Assembly (NCBI RefSeq): GCF_018736045.1
Contig: NZ_CP076132.1
Location: forward strand, 3,829,501-3,893,500
Length of the DNA: 64,000 nucleotides
Reading direction: 5' to 3'
Origin: Flammeovirga yaeyamensis
GTDB lineage: Bacteria; Bacteroidota; Bacteroidia; Cytophagales; Flammeovirgaceae
Under the pieces are notes generated by a model. The model had not been told where the DNA came from. It saw nothing but the letters and a program-made list of their open reading frames with translations, and did not search any database. This document shows positions 26,679 through 33,390 of this stretch, piece after piece (within the stretch, counting starts at the first letter, position 1; the number at the start of each line of letters is the position of its first letter). The position numbers and the translations under genes are program-made.

Positions 26679-27405
26679 GTTGGTCCTTCACATCGTCTAT
26701 TATTTGATTCACCCACAAACCATACAATTCACCTGAGGGATGTAATCCATCACTTGCGGTTAATTCTGGCCTCTCTCTTACTTGACGTGTGGTAGAAGTA
26801 ATATTATAAAATTTCACTCCTCTATTATTTGTAATTCTTTCTTTTAGATTATTGTATTGATCTATTTCTTGAGTGATTTGAAAATTGGGTTGCGTGTAGG
26901 TGTATCCATAATCTGGTATAGATAAAACGATTACATTTTTGGTACCTCCTGCAAAATTTATTGCCGTGGTCAACAACTCATTATACTCCTCTTCAAAAAT
27001 TCTAATATCCCTTCTTTGAAACTGATTATTCACTCCGATTAATAAGGTAACTATATCATAGTTTTCTTCTAAATCGCTTCTATTTATGGCATCTATTAAA
27101 TTAGATGTCGTCCATCCTGTTTGTGCCACATAAACAATATCATCCTCTATTGTGTATCTACGATCTTCTAAAGCTACCTTTAGTTGTTCTGTCCATCGGT
27201 CCTCTTTACTTACACTTGCCCCTATTGTATAAGAATCTCCTAATGCTAAAAATGACATTACTTTACGTGGTATGCCATCGTCAACCACTACCTGAGTGGT
27301 ATCGTTATCATCAAATAGTGTGGTAAAAATTGGTTCTTCTTTATCACTACAGTTAGTAAGAAGGAATAGAATAGAAAAACTCAAAAATAGAGCAATTTTT
27401 TTCAT
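26659..27405 (-). CDS. SGNH/GDSL-family hydrolase, lipoprotein
   Basis: 248 residues from the ATG at 27405; the signal has lipobox LTNC (Cys about 19). SGNH blocks are visible: block I FLALGDSYTIGASV (nucleophile Ser in GDS), block III VTLLIGVNNQF (Gly and Asn), and block V ASDGLHPSG (catalytic Asp and His). The fold suggests an esterase or lipase acting on envelope or external substrate. It overlaps the convergent glycosyltransferase by 20 bases. Confidence 0.88.
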   Translation of the reverse strand: MKKIALFLSFSILFLLTNCSDKEEPIFTTLFDDNDTTQVVVDDGIPRKVMSFLALGDSYTIGASVSKEDRWTEQLKVALEDRRYTIEDDIVYVAQTGWTTSNLIDAINRSDLEENYDIVTLLIGVNNQFQRRDIRIFEEEYNELLTTAINFAGGTKNVIVLSIPDYGYTYTQPNFQITQEIDQYNNLKERITNNRGVKFYNITSTTRQVRERPELTASDGLHPSGELYGLWVNQIIDDVKDQLKEPPE

Positions 27406-27466
27406 GGTAGACAAATAGAAGAAATGATCAATAGTTTATATTAGAAATAGATCCGTATCTTTATTG

Positions 27467-27482
27467 TGAGTTTTCGAACTCA
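27467..27482. other. Short hairpin with TTCG loop between divergent genes
   Basis: TGAGTT (27467-27472), loop TTCG, AACTCA (27477-27482). It lies between the SGNH hydrolase gene (minus) and the caspase-family gene (plus). It could be part of a leader or an operator; no T-run follows. Confidence 0.3.
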
Positions 27483-27609
27483 TGTATATCAGATATTCTT
27501 TATTTACTAATGATAGAACAAAAAAAGCCTGGTTTTGTTTGTCCTACCAAGACGAAAAGATGTCTTTACTTATAATCATGGTATTTAACACAAACTCATC
27601 AAACTGATC

Positions 27610-29076
27610 ATGAAACAACTATTACTATCTCTTTTTATCCTGTTAGGTTGTCATGTATATGCACAAAAGACCATTATGGTTATTCCTAAAATAGATCAAG
27701 GTGCCTCTATTTGTAACTCTTTTGAGATTTACCATAACAAAATTGCACTTAAATCAATTGAGACAGTGTATAAAAAAATGGGGTATAATGTAATTAGTTC
27801 TTATAATATAATTAGAGGTTATGCCACCTCAGGACAATGTTACATTGGAGAGGAAAAGGTAAAAAACAATCTGATTACGCAATTTGGTTTAAAGTATTAT
27901 ACAGAAGTTGATGTATCATTTCATAATACCAACAAAGGAAGTTATGCCACAGTAACTGCCACCGTATATGATACAAAGTCCCAAAGATTTCTTGCTCAGG
28001 CAACAAACGACTCTCCCACAGAATTTACATCTGATAAGGGAAGACAAATTACTATGGCTTTCAATAAAATTGTCAGACCATTGATGTCGGCAGCATCTAC
28101 CAACTTAAAGAAAGGACCTCAGGCAGTCACTAAAAAAGAAAATGTAAATATAGTTACCACTCCTCCTGTAGTTATAACTAAAAAAGAAGATGTTAAACCT
28201 GCAAAACCAATAAAGGAAGAACCTTTAACAGTAAAGCAGCCAGAGGAAGAAGTAAAAGAAGTAATATTACCTCCATCTGATGTTGACATCAATATCCCAC
28301 AAGGTGGAAGAGTAAATGAAGATGCCGTAGCCGTTGTCATAGGCAATAAGAACTATAGAAATAATGATGTACCAGAAGTAAGCTTTGCTCTAAGAGATGC
28401 TGCCACAATGAAAAAGTATTTGATGCAGACTTATGGATATAGAGAAGGTAATATTATTTATGTAGAAGATGCCACTCAAGCCGATTTCAACGCTATTTTT
28501 GGTATTAAAGGTAATCCTAAAGGAAAGTTATACAACTATATCAAGCCGAATATGTCCGATGTGTTTATTTATTACAGTGGACACGGAGCACCTAATCCGG
28601 AATCGAACGAGGGATATTTTGTACCTGTAGATACCGACCCTTCCTTAATTCAGTTTAACGGATACGGTGTAAAAACATTGTACGATAATTTAGAACAGAT
28701 GCCTTTTAAATCACTTACCGTAGTGATGGACGCTTGCTTTAGTGGATCTTCTGATGGCGGTATGTTACTTAAAAGTATCTCTCCTGTTTTTATAAAGACG
28801 AAGAGTAAGGTATTAGAAGGTGATAATAGTGTGATTATGACAGCCACAGCTTCTGAACAGGTGGCTTCTTGGTATAACGAAAAAGGACATGGTCTTTTTA
28901 CTTATTTCTATTTGAAAGGTCTACAAGGAGCTGCAGATTTAAATAAAAATGGTCAAATCACCATCGATGAGATGTCTGAGTACATTACTGAAAATGTTCA
29001 GTACATGGCTAGAAGGTTAAATAACCGAGAACAAGTTCCTCAGATTTCTGCTAAATCGAATACAAGAATAAAGTAA
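27610..29076 (+). CDS. Secreted caspase-family (C14) protein
   Basis: 488 residues with a signal peptide (MKQLLLSLFILLGCHVYAQ). The N-terminal domain (about 20-165) is of unknown family; a Pro/Lys/Val-rich linker follows (about 170-230). The caspase-like domain (about 240-480) opens AVAVVIGNKNYRNNDVPEVSFALRDA. It carries the catalytic His in IYYSGHGAPN and Cys in VVMDACFSGSSDGG. The C-terminal part (HGLFTYFYLKGLQGAADLNKNGQITIDEMSEYI) is typical of bacterial metacaspase-like proteins and has an EF-hand-like DLNKNGQIT loop, so calcium binding is possible. The target is unknown. Confidence 0.88.
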   Translation: MKQLLLSLFILLGCHVYAQKTIMVIPKIDQGASICNSFEIYHNKIALKSIETVYKKMGYNVISSYNIIRGYATSGQCYIGEEKVKNNLITQFGLKYYTEVDVSFHNTNKGSYATVTATVYDTKSQRFLAQATNDSPTEFTSDKGRQITMAFNKIVRPLMSAASTNLKKGPQAVTKKENVNIVTTPPVVITKKEDVKPAKPIKEEPLTVKQPEEEVKEVILPPSDVDINIPQGGRVNEDAVAVVIGNKNYRNNDVPEVSFALRDAATMKKYLMQTYGYREGNIIYVEDATQADFNAIFGIKGNPKGKLYNYIKPNMSDVFIYYSGHGAPNPESNEGYFVPVDTDPSLIQFNGYGVKTLYDNLEQMPFKSLTVVMDACFSGSSDGGMLLKSISPVFIKTKSKVLEGDNSVIMTATASEQVASWYNEKGHGLFTYFYLKGLQGAADLNKNGQITIDEMSEYITENVQYMARRLNNREQVPQISAKSNTRIK

Positions 29077-29082
29077 GGATTA

Positions 29083-29103
29083 ACTCCCTCATTAAGAGGG
29101 AGT
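29083..29103 (+). terminator. Terminator-like hairpin after the caspase-family gene
   Basis: A perfect 8-base stem (29083-29090 with 29096-29103) has a five-base loop. It lacks a proper T-run, so termination may be weak. Confidence 0.5.
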
Positions 29104-29178
29104 ACCTTCTCATTCATTAACAATTAAATAATCTTAAAACCTCTATTTTCATCAACTGATTTTTTAGTTTCGTAGTTG

Positions 29179-29556
29179 ATGAATAATAACCCCACTATAT
29201 CATTTAGATTATTTCCATTGTTGATGGCTTTTGCTATCCTCTTTTCATTAGGAGGAGAAGCAGTGCATGCCCTTAACCAAGCTTCTAATGGTACGGAGAT
29301 AACGGTTCTTCATCAAGAGGACACTTTTGTGGACGGTACTGACCTTGCTCAGGACTTCCCAAAGACCATCTCTCATAACACTCAGAAGTTTCATTGGAAT
29401 AATCAATTCCTTAACACATTCCACTCATCTTTTGATTTTACCTTAGAATGGGTTAATCAACCTATTTTTAAAGAAGTAATCAGAGAATCTTTACGTCAGC
29501 TGTATGCTGGAAAGGAATGTATAGTGCAACACTATATTGCTCCCAATGCTCCCTAA
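29179..29556 (+). CDS. Putative translation-arrest leader peptide 1, upstream of secDF copy 1
   Basis: 125 residues from the ATG at 29179 (the TTG just before it is not needed). Residues 8-31 form an export signal: Arg10, hydrophobic 11-25, and a possible signal-peptidase site AVHA (28-31). A central motif WNNxFxxTxHSxxDFxLE is shared with the leader at 32866-33252. The last twelve residues, C-I-V-Q-H-Y-I-A-P-N-A-P (114-125), match the other leader at eight positions and end at the stop codon. The region just before them is not conserved. An exported chain whose most conserved part is the extreme C-terminus, directly before secDF, is the pattern of arrest peptides such as VemP and SecM. Arrest is inferred. 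The alternative is a periplasmic protein with a C-terminal tag. A weak TAGTTTCG -7-like element (29165-29172) would give an almost leaderless mRNA. Confidence 0.7.
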   Translation: MNNNPTISFRLFPLLMAFAILFSLGGEAVHALNQASNGTEITVLHQEDTFVDGTDLAQDFPKTISHNTQKFHWNNQFLNTFHSSFDFTLEWVNQPIFKEVIRESLRQLYAGKECIVQHYIAPNAP

Positions 29557-29719
29557 ATAAAACCTCACTCCTATTTATTGTTTGTGTTTTCGCGATCAAA
29601 AATATTGATTGACTGAATTCTTGTACACAAACTTTTTTAAATCAATCATTAATACTTAGGACTTAACCCTTTTATCAAAAAAAGGGAGGGGAAACCTATG
29701 TCCAAAAATTGACCTAAAT
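29557..29719 (+). promoter_or_regulatory. Structured leader-secDF1 intergenic region with anti-start pairing
   Basis: The ten bases after the leader stop, ATAAAACCTC (29557-29566), are perfectly complementary to GAGGTTTTAT in codons 4-7 of secDF (29730-29739). Between them lie GTTTGTGT (29580-29587) pairing with ACACAAAC (29625-29632) and followed by six T, an inner ATCAA/TTGAT hairpin (29595-29609), and CCCTTTT (29667-29673) pairing with AAAAGGG (29680-29686). A ribosome stopped at the leader's last codons would cover the first arm and free the secDF start. The pairings are seen; the switch is inferred. Confidence 0.5.
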
Positions 29720-32638
29720 ATGAGAAATAGAGGTTTTATAATGTTCATTGCAACATTAGTTACACTACTTAGTATATATAACTTATCCTTCACTTGGATG
29801 TCCAATCGTGTGCAATCAAAAGCTGAGACACACGCTACAAATCAAAATGGAATAGTCGATTATCAGAAAAAACAAGCCTACTTAGATTCTGTTTGGAAAG
29901 AGCCTGTGGTGGATTTAGGTTTTGTAGACTACACCTATGAGGAGATAAAAAATAAAGAGTTAACCAAAGGTTTGGACTTGCAAGGTGGTATGCATGTTAC
30001 ATTGGAGGTATCTCAAAAAGAAATTATCGAAGCTTTAGCCTCGAACAATATCAATGATGCTTTTGAGAACGCTTTATCTCAAGCTGACCGATTGACGAAG
30101 GAAAACAGAAAGTCATTTTCTCAGAATTTCTTCCAATCGTTAACCGATCAAGATGATATTTTACTAGCAAGTTACTTTGCGAATTCGACCAATAAGGATA
30201 AGATCACGTTAGCTTCAAATAATAGTGCAGTTATTAATTATGTAAATCAAGAAATTGATGGAGCTGTTGAGAGTGCTTTCGAAATTATAAGAACACGTAT
30301 TGATAAGTTTGGTGTAACTCAGCCGAATATTCAGCGTATTAAGGGAACGAATAAAATCACTATGGAACTTCCAGGTGTAAACAACCCGGAACGTGTTCGT
30401 AACCTTGTGCAAGGAATGGCTAAGTTGGAGTTTGTGGAAGTTTGGGATCTGAATGACGCCTTTCCACACTTGCAAAAGATAGAAAATGAATGGGTCAAAC
30501 ATCAAAAAGTGACCAATAAGAAAGTAATAAGTGAGCACCCTGAAAAACAATTATTTATAGATGAAGTGGAACCTATCACTCAAAATGAGGAAAATGAAAG
30601 ACCTTCATCAGCATTAATGAAAACGCTTTCTCCTTACAGTCTAATTTATGCCCTATCCGATACTGCTGATGTCAATAAATTATTAAATGATAAAAACTTA
30701 ATGTCTATCATTCCTTCCAACATGAAGTTTGCTTGGGGACATAAATCCTTTAATAAAGTGGAGGGAGTAGAGTGTATTGAACTATTTATCATCAAAAAGG
30801 GACACGAAGCCAAAATTACCGGTGACTATATAGCGGATGCGGAACAAACGTACAATCAGAATAATCAGGCGGTAGTTTCTATGGTGATGAATAATGAGGG
30901 TACAAAGAAATGGAAAAAGATGACCTCAGAAAATTATGGAAATCGTGTGGCTATTGTTTTAGACAATGAAGTGTACACTGCCCCAACTGTACAAGCGGTG
31001 ATTGATGGAGGTCGTTCTGAAATTTCGGGTGATTTTGATGTGGAGGAAGCGAAAGACTTGGCCAATGTCTTAAAAGCCGGTAAGCTTCCTGCCCCAACTC
31101 ACATTATAGAAGAAGTAGTGGTTGGCCCTTCTTTAGGTGATATTGCACAGGCAGACGGTATACAATCTGTTGTGATTGGCTTATCGCTTGTTTTATTATT
31201 TATGACACTTTACTACGCCAAAGGTGGTTGGATTGCCAATGCTGCCTTAGCTCTGAACATCTTATTAATATTTGGTATTCTTGCCGAATTAGGCGCGGTG
31301 CTCACTTTGCCGGGTATTGCAGGAATTGTGCTTACCATTGGTATGTCGATTGATGCCAATGTATTAATCTTCGAAAGAATTAGAGAAGAGCAAAAGAAAG
31401 GAAGCTCATTTCTAGAATCCATATCTAAGGGTTATAACAGTGCCTTCCGTACCATTTTGGACGCCAATGTAACTACATTATTTACAGGTTTCTTCCTATA
31501 CACTTTTGGTATTGGACCAATTAAAGGATTTGCTGTCACGTTAATCATAGGCATTATCTGTTCGTTCTTTACTGCCGTATTCGTTACCCGATTGATCATC
31601 ACTTACTTTATTAAAAAGAAAGGACAACAGTTACAATTAAATTTTGAAACGAAATTGTCACGTCTATTCTTTAATCGAGTAAACTTCGATGTCTTAAAGA
31701 AGAGAAAGATGGCCTACTTCATTTCTTCAATAGTGATTATAGCGGGATTATCATCTTTAGCTATCAAAGGTTTAAATAAAGGAGTCGACTTTACAGGTGG
31801 GCGTACCTATGTAGTAAGTTTTAATGATAAAGTAATTCCTTCTGCATTAGAATCCTCATTATCCGACTTTGTTGATGGTAAATCTTTAGAAGTGAAAACA
31901 TATGGTGATGATAAAACATTAAAAATTACAACATCTTACCTTATTGAAGATGAAACCACCGAAAGTGATGACCAAGTGAAAAAAGCCATTATTGATGGTG
32001 TCGAGAGTTTTACTGGACAAAAATATGCTGATGAGGAAGACCCGACTTCTGACACCTTTGTTATTCCTTCTCAATCCAAAGTTGGGGCAAGTATGGCGGA
32101 TGACATCAGTATCTCAGCACAAAAAGGTGTCCTATTCTCATTAGTCAGCATATTCATGTACATATGGTTGAGGTTTAGAAATGCCAGTTTTGGTATTGGA
32201 GCCGTTGCCGCCTTAATTCACGATACGCTTATTGTTTTCAGTATTTTCGGAATTGCGAACCTCCTTGGTTTTGGTTTTGAGATGGACCAAGTATTTATTG
32301 CTGCGGTACTTACAGTTATCGGTTATTCGATAAACGATACAGTGGTCGTCTTCGATAGGATAAGAGAAGAGGATTCTAAAAAACAAAAGAACAATTCTTA
32401 CTATAACAGAATCAATACGGCTATTAATGGGACTTTGAATAGAACAATCATTACCTCAATCACCACACTAATGGTCGTATTGGTTTTATTGATCTTTGGT
32501 GGTGATGCTTTGAGGACTTTTGCCTTTACCCTTTGTGTGGGTGTCTTGGCAGGGACTTATTCTTCAATATTTATTGCCGCTCCCATAGTATTTGATATCT
32601 CTAAAAAGAAAATTAAAAAAGCATTAGCAACGGCTTAG
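29720..32638 (+). CDS. secDF: Fused protein-translocase subunit SecDF, copy 1
   Basis: 972 residues, SecD and SecF fused as is usual in Bacteroidota. It uses the ion gradient to pull proteins out of the Sec channel on the periplasmic side. SecD half: one N-terminal helix, KGLDLQGGMHVTLEV, the P1 domain with IIRTRIDKFGVTQPNIQR and GGRSEISGDFDVEEAKDLANVLKAG, then TM4 LTIGMSIDANVLIFERIREE with the conserved Asp. SecF half (from about 660): KGVDFTGGRTYVVSF and IGYSINDTVVVFDRIREE. All key motifs are intact. Codon use is ordinary, unlike copy 2. It begins 163 bases after leader 1, with no separate promoter seen. Confidence 0.95.
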   Translation: MRNRGFIMFIATLVTLLSIYNLSFTWMSNRVQSKAETHATNQNGIVDYQKKQAYLDSVWKEPVVDLGFVDYTYEEIKNKELTKGLDLQGGMHVTLEVSQKEIIEALASNNINDAFENALSQADRLTKENRKSFSQNFFQSLTDQDDILLASYFANSTNKDKITLASNNSAVINYVNQEIDGAVESAFEIIRTRIDKFGVTQPNIQRIKGTNKITMELPGVNNPERVRNLVQGMAKLEFVEVWDLNDAFPHLQKIENEWVKHQKVTNKKVISEHPEKQLFIDEVEPITQNEENERPSSALMKTLSPYSLIYALSDTADVNKLLNDKNLMSIIPSNMKFAWGHKSFNKVEGVECIELFIIKKGHEAKITGDYIADAEQTYNQNNQAVVSMVMNNEGTKKWKKMTSENYGNRVAIVLDNEVYTAPTVQAVIDGGRSEISGDFDVEEAKDLANVLKAGKLPAPTHIIEEVVVGPSLGDIAQADGIQSVVIGLSLVLLFMTLYYAKGGWIANAALALNILLIFGILAELGAVLTLPGIAGIVLTIGMSIDANVLIFERIREEQKKGSSFLESISKGYNSAFRTILDANVTTLFTGFFLYTFGIGPIKGFAVTLIIGIICSFFTAVFVTRLIITYFIKKKGQQLQLNFETKLSRLFFNRVNFDVLKKRKMAYFISSIVIIAGLSSLAIKGLNKGVDFTGGRTYVVSFNDKVIPSALESSLSDFVDGKSLEVKTYGDDKTLKITTSYLIEDETTESDDQVKKAIIDGVESFTGQKYADEEDPTSDTFVIPSQSKVGASMADDISISAQKGVLFSLVSIFMYIWLRFRNASFGIGAVAALIHDTLIVFSIFGIANLLGFGFEMDQVFIAAVLTVIGYSINDTVVVFDRIREEDSKKQKNNSYYNRINTAINGTLNRTIITSITTLMVVLVLLIFGGDALRTFAFTLCVGVLAGTYSSIFIAAPIVFDISKKKIKKALATA

Positions 32639-32687
32639 AGTAATTGATATACTCGACATGAACATCAAATAAATATATAGAACAGTA

Positions 32688-32719
32688 AAGCTTAACGGAC
32701 TGACCTCTCCGTTAAGCTT
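32688..32719 (+). terminator. Hairpin after secDF copy 1
   Basis: A perfect 12-base stem (32688-32699 with 32708-32719) and an eight-base loop; only a loose T-rich stretch follows. Confidence 0.6.
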
Positions 32720-32752
32720 ACTCTATTTGTTTAATACTCATTTTTTTCAACA

Positions 32753-32788
32753 AAAAACGTCATTTAGACACATTAAAATGACGTTTTT
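32753..32788. terminator. Second terminator between the two secDF units
   Basis: A perfect 13-base stem (32753-32765 with 32776-32788) carries A5 and T5 at its ends. With the preceding hairpin it separates unit 1 from unit 2, so the second unit is transcribed on its own. Confidence 0.75.
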
Positions 32789-32819
32789 ACAATTTCATAT
32801 CAGAAAAACACAACCTAAA

Positions 32820-32850
32820 TTGTGTTTTCTGTAAAATGATATTACTTTTG
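32820..32850 (+). promoter_or_regulatory. Promoter of the leader 2-secDF copy 2 operon
   Basis: TTG at 32820-32822, 20 bases, then TACTTTTG at 32843-32850, an exact TAnnTTTG match. The leader ATG is 16 bases further. A hairpin (32801-32831; CAGAAAAACACAA with TTGTGTTTTCTG, one bulged A) overlaps the -33 element and might be an operator. Confidence 0.65.
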
Positions 32851-32865
32851 CGTTGAAATAGTATT

Positions 32866-33252
32866 ATGCAAAAAGAGCACAACATATCGTTCAAGTTTTT
32901 TCCATTCGTAATGGCATTCCTTCTACTCCTTACTCTAGGAGCAGAATCGACATATGCTATTTACAATGATGTAAATACGACTGTTGATGTTTCGGATGCA
33001 CATCAGAAAGATACCGAACAAGGAAAAACGTCTATCAAGATCCTAAAAGATCAGCAAGACGCCATCCCTCATTCTACTTATAAAATTGAGTGGAACAATG
33101 CTTTCGTAAAAACTATTCATTCAGCAAACGATTTTAAATTAGAGGTAACATCTACTACAGAAACTCCTCTAGTTACCAACGATTCAAGAGCTTCACTTTC
33201 TGTGGAGACTGCCTGTGTAATGACTCATTATGCAGCTCCAAATGCTCCCTAG
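32866..33252 (+). CDS. Putative translation-arrest leader peptide 2, upstream of secDF copy 2
   Basis: 128 residues, paralogous to the leader at 29179-29556. N-terminal signal: Lys10, hydrophobic 11-25, and a possible cleavage site STYA (28-31). The central IEWNNAFVKTIHSANDFKLE block corresponds to the one in leader 1. The last twelve residues, C-V-M-T-H-Y-A-A-P-N-A-P (117-128), end at the stop codon. Residues about 85-116 just before are unlike leader 1, so the end is under special constraint. With 86 residues between the signal and the arrest-like end, the signal would have left the tunnel and reached the Sec machinery when the ribosome reaches the end. Function inferred, not shown. Confidence 0.7.
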   Translation: MQKEHNISFKFFPFVMAFLLLLTLGAESTYAIYNDVNTTVDVSDAHQKDTEQGKTSIKILKDQQDAIPHSTYKIEWNNAFVKTIHSANDFKLEVTSTTETPLVTNDSRASLSVETACVMTHYAAPNAP

Positions 33253-33390
33253 AGCAAAATCCCCCTATTTTATCATTTTCGAACACAATTCATTTAGACT
33301 TGCGGCTTTTTGTACCGTTTGAGTCTTCGTGTTACTATATATTTTATATTCAACAATCGACTATTCAATAGTTAATTTTTTACTTATATT
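33253..33390 (+). promoter_or_regulatory. Structured leader-secDF2 intergenic region
   Basis: A nested hairpin at 33282-33333: outer AACAC/GTGTT, inner AGACT/AGTCT (33296-33300, 33322-33326) and CGG/CCG. A small ACTAT/ATAGT hairpin lies just before the start codon. Directly after the leader stop, AAAATCC (33256-33262) can pair imperfectly with GGTTTT of secDF codons 5-6 (33403-33408), the same place as in unit 1 but with a bulge. No second promoter with an exact -7 element was seen. Confidence 0.4.

Noticed and set aside
29165-29172. TAGTTTCG as promoter of leader 1
   Set aside because: One mismatch to the -7 consensus, no TTG at the right distance, and only six bases from the ATG. It is mentioned but not listed as a promoter.
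29179-33252. The leader peptides as normal short periplasmic proteins with a C-terminal tag
   Set aside because: Not excluded, but less likely. The conserved block reaches the last codon, the genes lie directly before secDF twice, and the middle part is variable. Kept as the main alternative.
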